In this document: positions 18,294 through 26,969 of the stretch, piece by piece
Layout of the letters: each line of letters opens with the position of its first letter
Position numbering within the stretch: position 1 is the stretch's first letter
Source: Nocardia alba NBRC 108234
GTDB taxonomy: Bacteria; Actinomycetota; Actinomycetes; Mycobacteriales; Mycobacteriaceae
Direction: 5' to 3'
DNA length: 64,000 nt
Assembly: GCF_001612665.1 (NCBI RefSeq)
Contig: NZ_BDAX01000009.1
Span: forward strand, 1 to 64,000
Position numbers and translations under genes: made by a program
Notes under the pieces: generated by a model
What the model was told of the DNA's origin: nothing
The model's input: the letters and a program-made list of their open reading frames with translations, nothing else
Databases searched by the model: none

Positions 18294-18674
18294 ATGAGTA
18301 CACACGCGGAATCCGGTGCGTCACCGGCCGAGCACGACCCGCCGCCGACCGAGTCCACCGGCAAACACAGCAAGCCGACCGAACCGGTGAAACCCGCTGC
18401 CAAGCCGGTACGGGTCCCGCGCGACGCCGTGCACCGATCTCGCACCGGCTACACCTGGATCGCCCTGCTGGCCGCCGCCCTACTCGGCATCGTGCTGCTG
18501 ATCTTCATCATCCAGAATCTCGACAAGGTCCGCACCAACCTGCTGTTCTGGGATTTCGAACTGCCGCTCGGCATCACCGTGTTGCTGTCGGTGATCGCGG
18601 GTGCGCTGGTGATGGGCCTGGTAGGCGGGGTGCGCATCTTGCAACTGCGTCACGCCGCCAAGAAATCGTTGTGA
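18294..18674 (+). CDS. LapA-family (DUF1049) membrane protein
   Basis: 126-residue protein. The first 50 residues are hydrophilic and Pro/Lys-rich. Two membrane segments follow (about 55-75 and 90-113), separated by IQNLDKVRTNLLFWDFELPLG, which is the family signature. LapA-type proteins are linked to envelope and lipopolysaccharide assembly in Gram-negatives; the role in actinomycetes is unknown. Divergent from rlmN across 101 bp and convergent with cdsA with an 11-bp gap. Confidence 0.85.
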   Translation: MSTHAESGASPAEHDPPPTESTGKHSKPTEPVKPAAKPVRVPRDAVHRSRTGYTWIALLAAALLGIVLLIFIIQNLDKVRTNLLFWDFELPLGITVLLSVIAGALVMGLVGGVRILQLRHAAKKSL

Positions 18675-18685
18675 CGGGGCGCCGA

Positions 18686-19624
18686 TCAGAGCAGTGCGCT
18701 GAGTACCAGCCAGGAGACGAACGCCGAGGGCAGCATCGAGTCGAGGCGGTCCATGATTCCGCCGTGTCCCGGCAGTAGCGTCCCCATATCCTTGATGCCG
18801 AGTTCGCGCTTGATCTGCGACTCGATGAGGTCACCGATGGTCGCCACGGCCACCAGGCCGACACCGAGCACCACACCGATCATCGAATTCGCCTCGAGCA
18901 GCAACGTGACGGTCAGCAGACCACCGATCACGCTGAACACCAGCGAACCGCAGAATCCCTCCCACGACTTCTTCGGGCTGATCGCGGGCACCATCGGATG
19001 CCTGCCGAACAGCACACCGGCGACATAACCGCCGACATCGGAGCACACCACCAGGATCATGAAGGTGAGCACCCGCAGGTTGCCGTCGGGTTCGAGCAGC
19101 AGCAGCGTCGAGAACGAGGCCAGCAGCGGAATCCAGGCGAGGGTGAACACGGCGATCGCGGTGTCACGAAGGAAGTTCTTCGGCGCGGTGCTGAGGCCGT
19201 GGTCGAACAGCCGCCACACCATGCACACCAGCGTGGTGGCGGCGAACGCGCCGAGCACCCCACCGGCCCCCCACGGCCAGCCCAGCCAGAAGACCGCCTG
19301 TCCGCCCACCAGCAGCGGAATCCGCGGCACCAGCACATCGGCTTCGCGCAGCCGCTTGGTGACCTCCCAGCTCGCCACACCGACGCCGACTCCCGCGACC
19401 GCGATGAACACCTTCGGGACGAACAGCAGGATCGCGATCAACGACAGCCCGAGCGTCAGCCCCACGGCCAGTGCCGCCGGCAGATTCCGCCCGGCCCGCG
19501 AGGTCGGCGCGGGCGGCTGCTCGTCCTGCGGCGCGGCAGCGGTCTGCTCGACCCTGTCCGGCATGGGATCCGGTGCCGCCCCGGTGGCGGCGGCGTCTTC
19601 GGCCACGATTGTCCCGTCGCTCAA
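18686..19624 (-). CDS. cdsA: Phosphatidate cytidylyltransferase (CDP-diacylglycerol synthase)
   Basis: 312-residue membrane enzyme that makes CDP-diacylglycerol from phosphatidic acid and CTP, the branch point for phosphatidylinositol, cardiolipin and other phospholipids. About eight membrane spans. The family signature near the C terminus is seen as KDMGTLLPGHGGIMDRLDS, with the SPKKSWEGF and GDLIESQIKRELGIKD segments before it. The N-terminal 45 residues are a hydrophilic, Ala/Pro-rich extension common in actinobacteria. It lies downstream of frr and pyrH, as in mycobacteria. Confidence 0.95.
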   Translation of the reverse strand: MSDGTIVAEDAAATGAAPDPMPDRVEQTAAAPQDEQPPAPTSRAGRNLPAALAVGLTLGLSLIAILLFVPKVFIAVAGVGVGVASWEVTKRLREADVLVPRIPLLVGGQAVFWLGWPWGAGGVLGAFAATTLVCMVWRLFDHGLSTAPKNFLRDTAIAVFTLAWIPLLASFSTLLLLEPDGNLRVLTFMILVVCSDVGGYVAGVLFGRHPMVPAISPKKSWEGFCGSLVFSVIGGLLTVTLLLEANSMIGVVLGVGLVAVATIGDLIESQIKRELGIKDMGTLLPGHGGIMDRLDSMLPSAFVSWLVLSALL

Positions 19625-19675
19625 CTCGTCGTTCCGTTCATCCCCCGCACGAGCGGGACTGGCGAGATCTGGCGC

Positions 19676-20233
19676 TCAGACCTCGAGCAGTTCGGCTTCC
19701 TTGTGCTTGACCAGCTCGTCGACCTGCGCCACGTACTTGGCGGTGGTCTTGTCGAGCTCCTTCTCGGCGCGCCCGACCTCATCCTCACCCGCTTCGCCAT
19801 CCTTCTGGATGCGACCCAGTTCGTCCATCGCCTTGCGACGCACGTTGCGAATCGAGACCTTGGCGTCCTCGCCCTTGCTCTTGGCCATCTTGACCATCTC
19901 GCGGCGACGTTCCTCGGTGAGCTGTGGCACCGAGATGCGCAGGATGTCGCCGTTGTTGGTCGGGTTAACGCCCAGGTCGGAGTTGCGAATGGCGTTCTCG
20001 ATCAGGCCGAGCGAGCTCTGCTCGTAGGGCTTGATCACGACCATGCGCGGCTCGGGCACGGTGATGCTCGAAACCTGGGTGATCGGGGTGAGCGAGCCGT
20101 AGTACTCGATCAGCACGCGGGTGAACATGCCCGGGTTGGCGCGACCGGTACGGATGCTGCCCAGGTCGTCCTTGGCCACCGTTACGGCTTTTTCCATCTT
20201 CTCTTCGGCATCGAAGAGCGCTTCATCAATCAC
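19676..20233 (-). CDS. frr: Ribosome recycling factor
   Basis: 185-residue factor that splits post-termination ribosomes together with EF-G. Family features are the N-terminal [16 protein letters not shown], the SIRTGRANP loop and the C-terminal helical [19 protein letters not shown] segment. The GTG at 20233 is chosen because it gives the exact usual length and follows GGAGGATTCGGTC; longer in-frame starts would add a 33-residue acidic extension. It follows pyrH by 49 bp, a conserved pair. Confidence 0.96.
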   Translation of the reverse strand: MIDEALFDAEEKMEKAVTVAKDDLGSIRTGRANPGMFTRVLIEYYGSLTPITQVSSITVPEPRMVVIKPYEQSSLGLIENAIRNSDLGVNPTNNGDILRISVPQLTEERRREMVKMAKSKGEDAKVSIRNVRRKAMDELGRIQKDGEAGEDEVGRAEKELDKTTAKYVAQVDELVKHKEAELLEV

Positions 20234-20282
20234 GACCGAATCCTCCACAGCGTCGTCATCGTCATCGTCCGCGGGTGCGGGG

Positions 20283-21011
20283 TCACGACCGAACCAGGGT
20301 GCCGATGGGTTCACCGGCGACTGCGCGGGCAATATTGCCCTCGATCAACAAATTGAACACCAGCATCGGCATCTGGTTGTCCATGCAGAGACTGAAGGCA
20401 GTGGCATCGGCCACCTTCAGACCCTTCTCGATCACTTCCTTGTGAGTGATCTCGGTGAACATGCTCGCGTTCGGCTCGACGCGCGGGTCGGCGTCGAAGA
20501 CACCGTCGACCGCTTTGGCCATCAGCACCACCTCGGCGCCGATTTCCAGCGCGCGCTGGGCGGCGGTGGTATCGGTGGAGAAGTAGGGCATGCCCATTCC
20601 CGCGCCGAAGATCACGACGCGCCCCTTCTCGAGGTGGCGCTTGGCGCGTAGCGGCAGGTAGGGCTCGGCGACCTGGCCCATCGTGATGGCGGTCTGCACG
20701 CGGGTGTCCACGCCCTGCTGCTGGAGGAAATCCTGGAGGGCGAGGCTGTTCATCACGGTGCCGAGCATGCCCATATAGTCGGAACGGGCCCGCTCCATAC
20801 CGCGCTCCTCCAACTCGGCGCCGCGGAAGAAGTTGCCGCCGCCGATCACCACGGCCACCTGCACGCCGGTCTCGACGATCTCGGCGATCTGCTCGGCCAC
20901 GGTCTGCACGACGTCGGGATCGAGGCCTACCCCGCCACCACCGAACATCTCCCCACCCAGCTTGAGCAGCACCCGGTGGTATCCAGGGCGGTCGTTACCC
21001 GGGTCGGTCAT
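20283..21011 (-). CDS. pyrH: Uridylate kinase
   Basis: 242-residue UMP kinase of the amino-acid-kinase fold that makes UDP and sets pyrimidine flow. Seen are [11 protein letters not shown] at the start, [11 protein letters not shown] for the phosphate loop, [11 protein letters not shown] and the [12 protein letters not shown] nucleotide region. The ATG at 21011 is preceded by AAGGAGA with suitable spacing. It forms a pair with frr downstream. A terminator separates it from tsf. Confidence 0.96.
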   Translation of the reverse strand: MTDPGNDRPGYHRVLLKLGGEMFGGGGVGLDPDVVQTVAEQIAEIVETGVQVAVVIGGGNFFRGAELEERGMERARSDYMGMLGTVMNSLALQDFLQQQGVDTRVQTAITMGQVAEPYLPLRAKRHLEKGRVVIFGAGMGMPYFSTDTTAAQRALEIGAEVVLMAKAVDGVFDADPRVEPNASMFTEITHKEVIEKGLKVADATAFSLCMDNQMPMLVFNLLIEGNIARAVAGEPIGTLVRS

Positions 21012-21117
21012 GGGTGTTCGTCTCCTTCGGCGAGGTCGAGAGCGGGGCGAGCAGGCGGCATCCATCCTGCCCTATCAGGTTGCGGCCACCCGGAAGTGGG
21101 GTCGGTCGATCCATGAG

Positions 21118-21162
21118 GAAAGCCCCTCCGACGCGGCATCACACCGCGCCGAAGAGGCTTTT
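21118..21162 (-). terminator. Terminator of the rpsB-tsf operon
   Basis: An imperfect stem of about 18 bp (left arm 21118-21136, right arm 21144-21162, with wobble pairs) has A-rich and T-rich ends, AAAGCC and GGCTTTT. It lies 18 bp beyond the tsf stop and before pyrH. It would stop transcription coming from tsf. Confidence 0.7.
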
Positions 21163-21179
21163 CGTGGAGTTCAGGCGGA

Positions 21180-22004
21180 TCAGGCCTGGCCGACCTCGAA
21201 ACGAGCGAAACGCTTCACGTTCACGCCCGCGTCTTCCAGAAGCGCCTTGACGGTCTTCTTGGAGTCGGTGACGGCGGACTGCTCGAGCAGCACGACGTCC
21301 TTGAAGAAGCCGTTGACGCGGCCTTCGGTGATCTTCGCCAGCGCGGCCTCGGGCTTGCCCTCTTCGCGCGCGGTCTCCTCGGCGATGCGACGCTCGGCGT
21401 CGACGATATCGGCGGGCACCTCCTCGCGGGTCAGGTACTTGGCCTTGAGCGCGGCCACCTGCATGCCGGCGGCACGCGCGGCATCGGCGGCGCCGTCGCC
21501 GGTGCCCTCGTACTCCACCAGCACGCCGACGGCGGGCGGCAGGTCCGAAGCACGCTTGTGCAGGTAGGTGGCGACGGTGCCGTCGAAGGACACGACGCGA
21601 CGCAGTTCCAGCTTCTCGCCGATCTTGGCCGACAGCGCCTGCACGGCGTCGTCAACGGTGCCGTCGGTCAGCTTGAGCGCCTTCAGACCGTCCAGGTCGG
21701 CGGGCTTGGCAGCGGCGGCCGCAGTGACGATGGCGTCGGCCAGCTGCTGGAACTCAGCGTTCTTGGCGACGAAGTCGGTCTCGCAGTTGATCTCGACCAT
21801 GACGCCGTCCTTGGCGATGACCAGACCCTCGGCGGTCGCGCGCTCGGCGCGCTTGCCGACGTCCTTGGCGCCCTTGATGCGCAGCACCTCGACGGCCTTG
21901 TCGAAATCGCCGTCGGAGTCGGCCAGCGCGTTCTTGCAGTCCATCATGCCGGAGCCGGTGAGCTCCCGGAGCCGCTTCACATCAGCAGCGGTGTAGTTCG
22001 CCAT
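21180..22004 (-). CDS. tsf: Translation elongation factor Ts
   Basis: 274-residue guanine-nucleotide exchange factor for EF-Tu. The N-terminal UBA-like domain is seen as [24 protein letters not shown], followed by the core signature [15 protein letters not shown]. Length is normal for actinobacteria. The ATG follows AGGAGG at 10 nt. It is the second gene of the rpsB-tsf operon, with a strong hairpin between the two genes. Confidence 0.97.
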   Translation of the reverse strand: MANYTAADVKRLRELTGSGMMDCKNALADSDGDFDKAVEVLRIKGAKDVGKRAERATAEGLVIAKDGVMVEINCETDFVAKNAEFQQLADAIVTAAAAAKPADLDGLKALKLTDGTVDDAVQALSAKIGEKLELRRVVSFDGTVATYLHKRASDLPPAVGVLVEYEGTGDGAADAARAAGMQVAALKAKYLTREEVPADIVDAERRIAEETAREEGKPEAALAKITEGRVNGFFKDVVLLEQSAVTDSKKTVKALLEDAGVNVKRFARFEVGQA

Positions 22005-22048
22005 ATGCGGCGAGCCTCCTCGTGTGTGGGGTGCTTGAGTGTTAACAC

Positions 22049-22091
22049 CACCTTGCCGACCGCTTCTGAATTCAGAAGGGCCGGCAAGGTG
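22049..22091 (-). promoter_or_regulatory. Strong hairpin in the rpsB-tsf intercistronic region
   Basis: Outer arms CACCTTGCCG (22049-22058) and CGGCAAGGTG (22082-22091) pair perfectly. Inside them is the 16-bp perfect palindrome CTTCTGAATTCAGAAG. No T-run follows on the transcribed strand. It may act as an attenuator, an RNA-stability element or a processing site that adjusts EF-Ts against S2; an attenuator at this place is known in E. coli. Confidence 0.65.
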
Positions 22092-22112
22092 AACGTAAAG
22101 CTACCGGTCAGC

Positions 22113-22970
22113 TCAGAAGTCAGCCGGGGTGTGCTGCGCCGGGTCGGCCTCGGCCTCGGCCGGGGTCTCGACGGCTTCGGCTACCTCAGCGGCCGGGGTC
22201 GCCGAGGACAGGAGCTCCTGCTCCCACTCGGCCAGCGGCTCGCCTGCGCCGGCTTCGGGCTTCGCGTCGCCGGAAGCCTGGCCCGCGCGGGCCTGCACGC
22301 CCTCGGCCACCGCGGAAGCGACGACCTTGGTGAGCAGTGCGGCGGAACGGATCGCGTCGTCGTTACCCGGGATCGGGTAATCGACCAGGTCGGGGTCGCA
22401 GTTGGTATCCAGGATCGCGATGACCGGGATGTTCAGCTTGCGCGCCTCGCCGACGGCGATGTGCTCCTTGTTGGTATCGACGATCCAGATGGCCGAGGGA
22501 ACCTTGGCCATGTCACGGATACCGCCGAGGGTGCGGTCCAGCTTGGTCATCTCACGCGTGAGCATGAGGATTTCCTTCTTGGTGCGACCCTCGAAGCCAC
22601 CGGTCTGCTCCATCGCCTCGAGTTCTTTGAGGCGCTGCAGGCGCTTGTGCACGGTGGAGAAGTTGGTGAGCATGCCACCCAGCCAACGCTGGTTGACGTA
22701 GGGCATTCCGACGCGCAGCGCCTCGGAAGCGATCGACTCCTGGGCCTGCTTCTTGGTCCCGACGAAGAGGACGGTGCCACCGTGGGCGACAGTCTCCTTG
22801 ACGAACTCGTAGGCCTTGTCGATGAAGGTCAGCGTCTGCTGCAGGTCGATGATGTAGATGCCGTTGCGGTCGGTGAAGATGAACCGCTTCATCTTCGGGT
22901 TCCACCGACGAGTCTGGTGGCCGAAGTGCGCGCCGCTGTCGAGCAGCTGCTTCATAGTTACGACAGGCAT
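22113..22970 (-). CDS. rpsB: 30S ribosomal protein S2
   Basis: 285-residue S2. The N-terminal [25 protein letters not shown] and the central [12 protein letters not shown] and [13 protein letters not shown] segments are diagnostic. The last 50 residues are a Glu/Ala/Pro-rich acidic tail, as in other high-GC actinobacteria. It is first in the operon with tsf. A leader of up to about 260 nt separates it from the divergently transcribed secreted-protein genes. Confidence 0.97.
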   Translation of the reverse strand: MPVVTMKQLLDSGAHFGHQTRRWNPKMKRFIFTDRNGIYIIDLQQTLTFIDKAYEFVKETVAHGGTVLFVGTKKQAQESIASEALRVGMPYVNQRWLGGMLTNFSTVHKRLQRLKELEAMEQTGGFEGRTKKEILMLTREMTKLDRTLGGIRDMAKVPSAIWIVDTNKEHIAVGEARKLNIPVIAILDTNCDPDLVDYPIPGNDDAIRSAALLTKVVASAVAEGVQARAGQASGDAKPEAGAGEPLAEWEQELLSSATPAAEVAEAVETPAEAEADPAQHTPADF

Positions 22971-23391
22971 AGCCCTCGTATCTCTCTTTCGTTGCCGGTT
23001 GTCGCTGTCGATCGGTGATCGACTGCCCTGGCGCCACCGAAACCGCCGGACCCGATTCGAAGAATCCGGGACCAGCCGACGATTTCCTGTTCATCCGCTG
23101 GAGAACTCGCGCTGACCTGCCCTTGCGGACCGTCTGCATTGCGAGCGACGACCGGATGGACGAGCACGGGTGGCGCGCGAAGTCGGTCCGTGCTGTGCAC
23201 ACGCAATGGCTGCTGAGCACAAACCGCTTGTTCAGTCTACGCGGAGCCGGGCCAGGTCCGAAATCGGCCCTGCGCGACGACCGCCCGGATCGCGAATGAA
23301 GCACGCGATATCCACAAGGAGGAAAGTTGTCCACAATCCCGAAATCGTCGTCCCGGCGCGGTTGTCCTGCACCCAGAGTTGGGGCATGCAC
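22971..23391. other. Divergent intergenic region upstream of rpsB
   Basis: Holds the rpsB leader and promoter on the minus strand. A candidate -10 element TAGACT (reverse complement of 23236-23241) is seen, but no convincing -35. On the plus strand a strong ribosome-binding sequence AAGGAGGAAAG (about 23316-23326) precedes a TTG that opens only a 23-codon frame ending at 23398, overlapping the start of the next gene. That could be a leader peptide. Nothing else was recognised. Confidence 0.35.
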
Positions 23392-24138
23392 ATGTTGACA
23401 CGCACCCTGATCACCACTTTTCCGTTGCTCTGCGCGGCGGGAGTCGCTGCCGCACCGGCGGCGGCGCACCCCGACGGCGGCACTCAACCGGCACGTCGAC
23501 CGCCCACCGCGGAGGTTGCACCGTCGGTCCCCCACCACCGTGACCCATCGCCGAAATGCGCTGAGGGAGGAACGTGGACAGCCGTCGTCGCGACCCACCC
23601 CTCCGAGCGGGTGGGCCAAGCGATTCGCCCGGCACAGCAGGCGGGCGCGCCCGGCACGGTGCCGATCGCGCCGCACGGGTCGAAACCGCCGTCGAACTCG
23701 CCGGGCACTCCGGCGGCAGGTCGACCGGCGGGGGACATTCCTGTCGCGGTCGTCCTCGGAGCGGCGGTAGCCGTCGAACTCCCGCCGAGGCCCTCGCCGA
23801 ACGGCATGCGCGGCGCCAGCGTGCCGGGACAAATGCCGCAGCAGCCCTCCATCACCGTCCCTTGTGGTCGGGAGCCGACCGTGGTTCCCGTGATCGTGCC
23901 TCGACGCGAACTCGTTCCCGCGCCGGTTCCGGTTCAGGTGACGATCCACGATCTCGGTTCCGCGCCGGCGCGGCCGCAGGGGATCGACCAGAGCGCGGGG
24001 GCTCGGTCGGAGATCGAGGTCCTGGTCCGGGTCGGCGACGGGAGCGGGTCGGCGACGGAGTTGCCCGCGGTCGTGCGGGAGATGCTTCGATCGTTGGCGC
24101 CGCAGCACCGTGTACCGACACCGCGACCGCACCGCTGA
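23392..24138 (+). CDS. Putative secreted proline-rich protein, unknown function
   Basis: 248-residue protein. The start MLTRTLITTFPLLCAAGVAAAPAAAHP looks like a signal peptide with an A-x-A cleavage site near residue 23. The mature part is rich in Pro, Arg and Ala, with low-complexity stretches (APVPVQVTIHD, RRELVPAPVP) and no known domain. The start ATG at 23392 follows GGGG by 7 nt; ATG 23386 is also possible. The opposite strand is open too, as often in high-GC DNA, so gene status rests on the signal peptide and the position before the M23 gene. Confidence 0.5.
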   Translation: MLTRTLITTFPLLCAAGVAAAPAAAHPDGGTQPARRPPTAEVAPSVPHHRDPSPKCAEGGTWTAVVATHPSERVGQAIRPAQQAGAPGTVPIAPHGSKPPSNSPGTPAAGRPAGDIPVAVVLGAAVAVELPPRPSPNGMRGASVPGQMPQQPSITVPCGREPTVVPVIVPRRELVPAPVPVQVTIHDLGSAPARPQGIDQSAGARSEIEVLVRVGDGSGSATELPAVVREMLRSLAPQHRVPTPRPHR

Positions 24139-24305
24139 GACCGCGGTTGTCCGGCAGCCACGACGGCGCGCTGCGGGTGACGCCGCGCCCTCGGCGAGTC
24201 GATCGCTGGCAGCTCGACCGCGGCGCGTGGTCGGCGGTGGCGAACCGTCACGAGCGCGTTCTCCTCCTCGGAAACCTGCGACCGACAGTGACACGGAGGC
24301 GGTCG

Positions 24306-24818
24306 GTGCTCGCGCGAGTACTGGGGATCGCCTGCTCCGTGGCGATCGTGCTCGGTGGTGCGGTGCCTGCCGATGCGGCCGAAGCGGGGCCGTTCGGCTG
24401 GCCCTTGCGACCGCGCCCGACGGTGGAGCGCCCATTCGACAAGCCGGAGCGGAATTGGCTGCCGGGGCACCGAGGGGTGGATCTGGCGGGGATAGCCGGA
24501 CAGGCCGTGCTGGCGGCAGGCGAGGGCATCGTGGTGTTCGCGGGGGAAGTGGCGGGCAAACCGGTGGTGTCCATCGATCATCCGGGCGGCTTGCGCACCA
24601 CCTATGAACCGGTGACGGCGCAGGTCGCGGTAGGAAGCCGGGTGGCCAGGGGCACACCCGTCGGCAAGCTGGTGGCCGGGCACGAGGGGTGTCCGGCCGC
24701 GGCCTGCCTGCACTGGGGAGCCCGCCGTGAGTCCGGTGCCCACAGCCGGCGCGAATACCTCGACCCGCTCGGACTCCTGCACGAGGTACCGGTCCGCTTG
24801 AAACCGTGGGAACCGTGA
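24306..24818 (+). CDS. Secreted M23 (LytM) family metallopeptidase, Rv2891-like
   Basis: 170-residue exported protein. A signal peptide (about 1-25, ending VPADAAEA) is followed by an M23 domain. Zinc ligands are in GHRGVDL (His 55, Asp 59) and ACLHWG (His 136). The first His of the usual HxH motif is Cys here, which appears in related actinobacterial proteins. It should cut wall peptides or regulate another hydrolase. The GTG at 24306 is supported by GGAGG 6 nt upstream and by the signal peptide. It is next to rpsB, as is Rv2891 in M. tuberculosis. Confidence 0.85.
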   Translation: MLARVLGIACSVAIVLGGAVPADAAEAGPFGWPLRPRPTVERPFDKPERNWLPGHRGVDLAGIAGQAVLAAGEGIVVFAGEVAGKPVVSIDHPGGLRTTYEPVTAQVAVGSRVARGTPVGKLVAGHEGCPAAACLHWGARRESGAHSRREYLDPLGLLHEVPVRLKPWEP

Positions 24819-24879
24819 TGTGACGAAACGCTCCGCCACCCCGAGACCGCGGCGGCGCGCAGCGGACGAGAATCGAGAC

Positions 24880-25392
24880 GTGTCCGAGAAATCAGCACCT
24901 TTCACCTACCCCGAAGTGGGTGCCACTCGCGCCGTGATGCCCGAGGGGTACCACCGGTTCCGAAATCGGCGGCCGATCGGCCACGGCCGCGATCTGTTCG
25001 AGCGCGCGGCCACCCACATCCTCGACTTCGGAATACAGAAGGGCGTTGGCGCTTTTCGAAGCGCCGACACCGAAACCGCACAGCCCGGAACCGAATTGAC
25101 GGTAGTTCTGCGCATCTGGCCACTCGACATCAGCGCGCCGTGCCGCGTCGTCTACGTCCTGGACGAACCCGACCGCCGGGGTTTCGCCTACGGAACGCTG
25201 CCGGGACATCCAGAAGTCGGCGAGGAGCTGTTCGCCGTCGAATACGACCCGGCCGACGACACCGTCTACGGCCTGGTCGCCGCCTTCTCCCGGCCGGGCG
25301 CCTGGTACGTCCGCCTCGGCGGACCTGTGGTCCGGTTGATCCAGCGCTGGTTCGCCCACCGGTACCTGAATACCCTGCCCACCAACAGCTGA
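24880..25392 (+). CDS. DUF1990 family protein
   Basis: About 170 residues of the DUF1990 (polyketide-cyclase-like) family, whose function is unknown. Family landmarks are FTYPEVGATR at the N terminus, GYHRFRNRRPIGHGRDLFERA, GFAYGTLPGHPEVGEE and the VYGLVAAFSRPGAWY-RLGGPV segment. The GTG at 24880 puts the conserved region at the N terminus. A GTG at 24820 would add 20 Arg-rich residues and would overlap no gene. Same strand as the M23 gene. Confidence 0.82.
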   Translation: MSEKSAPFTYPEVGATRAVMPEGYHRFRNRRPIGHGRDLFERAATHILDFGIQKGVGAFRSADTETAQPGTELTVVLRIWPLDISAPCRVVYVLDEPDRRGFAYGTLPGHPEVGEELFAVEYDPADDTVYGLVAAFSRPGAWYVRLGGPVVRLIQRWFAHRYLNTLPTNS

Positions 25393-25423
25393 CGTAGCGC
25401 CGGGCCCGGACGGGGTGCGGATG

Positions 25424-25771
25424 TCAGAACAGTACGGCCAGCGCGTCGGCTTCCGCAGTCAACCGATCGCGACGGTCGATCGCACCGAGCCGGTCGTACT
25501 CGGTTGCCGCGGAACGTCTCTCATCGATCTCACGGCGAACGATCGCCTCGATCTCGACCTCGGTGAGGTCGCGGCGAGCCGCCTCGGCCGCACCGAGACC
25601 GACCGGGCTCTCCTCTACGGCGCCGGCCCGCACGTCACCGGCATCGACCGCCTCCGCGTTATCGATAGCGGCGAGCGCTGAACGTAACGCCGAGACCGCA
25701 CCGGCGTCACGGGCCTTCATCGCGGGTTTCAATGCGGCACGCAACCGCTCACGCAGGGAAGTCACGTCCAC
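25424..25771 (-). CDS. GatB/YqeY domain protein
   Basis: 115-residue protein made only of the YqeY domain, the helical domain found at the C terminus of the amidotransferase subunit GatB. It reads LRERLRAALKPAMKARDAGAVSALRSALAAIDNAEAV, then VEIEAIVRREIDERRSAATEYDRLG and EADALAVL. Family members are about 150 residues, so this one is short. It is thought to bind tRNA-related substrates; its role as a free domain is unknown. GTG starts at 25771 and 25774 are both possible. Confidence 0.82.
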   Translation of the reverse strand: MDVTSLRERLRAALKPAMKARDAGAVSALRSALAAIDNAEAVDAGDVRAGAVEESPVGLGAAEAARRDLTEVEIEAIVRREIDERRSAATEYDRLGAIDRRDRLTAEADALAVLF

Positions 25772-25959
25772 CACACTATTTTCCGGCCCGGCGGGCGTCG
25801 ACCGATTTCCTCCGACCATCGGGCCACCACCGCGCCAATGATCGATCCGGCGCACAAGTGATAGGTCGCGGCGTACCGAGATGCGCGGGTCGCGGTGTCG
25901 CTTGCTGAACAGCCTCCGCGCGACGGTGCGGTCCCGCGATGTGTCGCGGAGCGGCCGCG

Positions 25960-26259
25960 CTATCCGTTGAGCAGCACAGTGAGCACCGCGATGACGGAGA
26001 CGGTCGCGACGGCGAGGGTGGTGGTCGCGACGAATCGGGCAGAGCCGCCCACATGTCCGCGATCGAGTGCGCGCCCGCGCGCCCAGCCGACTACGGCCAG
26101 GAGCAGGGCGACTGTGGCGGCGGCGAGCGGAATCGACCACCTCGGCCGACCGTCGACGGTTGCCTCGTGGGCCAGGAGCATCGCGCAGGCGGCCGCCCCG
26201 AGTGCGGTACGCCGCCAGGCCAGGGCGGTGCGCTCCATCGCCAAGGTCGGTGCGGTCAC
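25960..26259 (-). CDS. DUF202 family membrane protein (second of pair)
   Basis: 99-residue protein with about three membrane spans. The N-terminal TLAMERTALAWRRTALGA segment is the DUF202 (YidH-like) signature: the E-R-T-x-L-A-W-R-T pattern before the first span. Function unknown. Its GTG start overlaps the upstream DUF202 stop by 4 bp (GTGA), so the two are translated as a coupled pair and may form a heteromer. Confidence 0.85.
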   Translation of the reverse strand: MTAPTLAMERTALAWRRTALGAAACAMLLAHEATVDGRPRWSIPLAAATVALLLAVVGWARGRALDRGHVGGSARFVATTTLAVATVSVIAVLTVLLNG

Positions 26260-26621
26260 GACAGCATGACCGCCACGCAGGCGAGCACGGCGACAACCGC
26301 GACACCGGCCGACAACACAGGGACGAGAACTGTCCCCGGCAACGAACGGCCCGCCCGCATCGCGAGATCCACCCGACGCCAGTGCCGGAAGGCGACGACC
26401 GCGACGGCCAGCGCCATGATCAGGCAGATGATCGAGATGGCGCCCGCGAATCCGGCCAGCCGGGTCGGCTGAACGAGAGTATGTACCGCGACACCGCCCG
26501 CGAGCAGGCCGATCGCGGTCCTGATCCACGCCAGAAACGTGCGCTCGTTGGCCAGGGTGAACCGATAGTCCACCTCCTCCTCGCCGTCCTCCGACTCGGC
26601 CCCGACCCCGGGCAACGTCAC
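26256..26621 (-). CDS. DUF202 / YidH family membrane protein (first of pair)
   Basis: 121-residue protein. A short acidic start is followed by DYRFTLANERTFLAWIRTAIGLLAGGVA, the DUF202 signature, and three membrane spans. Function unknown. The GTG at 26621 is preferred because AGGAGG lies exactly 8 nt upstream; upstream GTG codons would lie on the ribosome-binding site. It ends with a 4-bp overlap into the second DUF202 gene. Confidence 0.87.
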   Translation of the reverse strand: MTLPGVGAESEDGEEEVDYRFTLANERTFLAWIRTAIGLLAGGVAVHTLVQPTRLAGFAGAISIICLIMALAVAVVAFRHWRRVDLAMRAGRSLPGTVLVPVLSAGVAVVAVLACVAVMLS

Positions 26622-26635
26622 AACCACCACCTCCT

Positions 26636-26969
26636 GCCCCCATCATGCGCTACCCCGATCCGCCCGCTCAGGATCACCGCGAGCGTGGCGTCGACCCTGT
26701 CGGTCGACGGTGGTGCGAGCGACGTACAGGCGATCGCCGTCGCATGTACCCGACGCCACGGCTCTCCGCCCACGCACAACCACCACCGACTGGCGGAAAG
26801 GTGCGGTGGCGAAGGCACCGTTGCGTGGTGCACCGTTGCGCGGCTACCTCGATCGGCTCACGCGCCGGGATCGCACCGCGGCCGAGCACGCGTGGCGGGA
26901 GGCTCTCGACAGGGGTATCGACGACGATGCTCGCCCGCGACAGCGGGAACCGGCAGGGTTGCGGGCGGG
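26636..26969. other. Intergenic region between xerC and the DUF202 pair
   Basis: About 330 bp without a convincing gene. It should contain the promoter of the DUF202 pair and the xerC 3' end. A 63-codon plus-strand frame (26806-26997) with an Arg-rich product overlaps xerC and is not accepted as a gene. Confidence 0.3.

Noticed and set aside
22552..24657. 701-codon open frame on the minus strand over rpsB, the Pro-rich gene and the M23 gene
   Set aside because: It runs out of frame through rpsB and antisense to the M23 gene. The product is Arg/Pro/Ser-rich without domains, as expected from high GC content.
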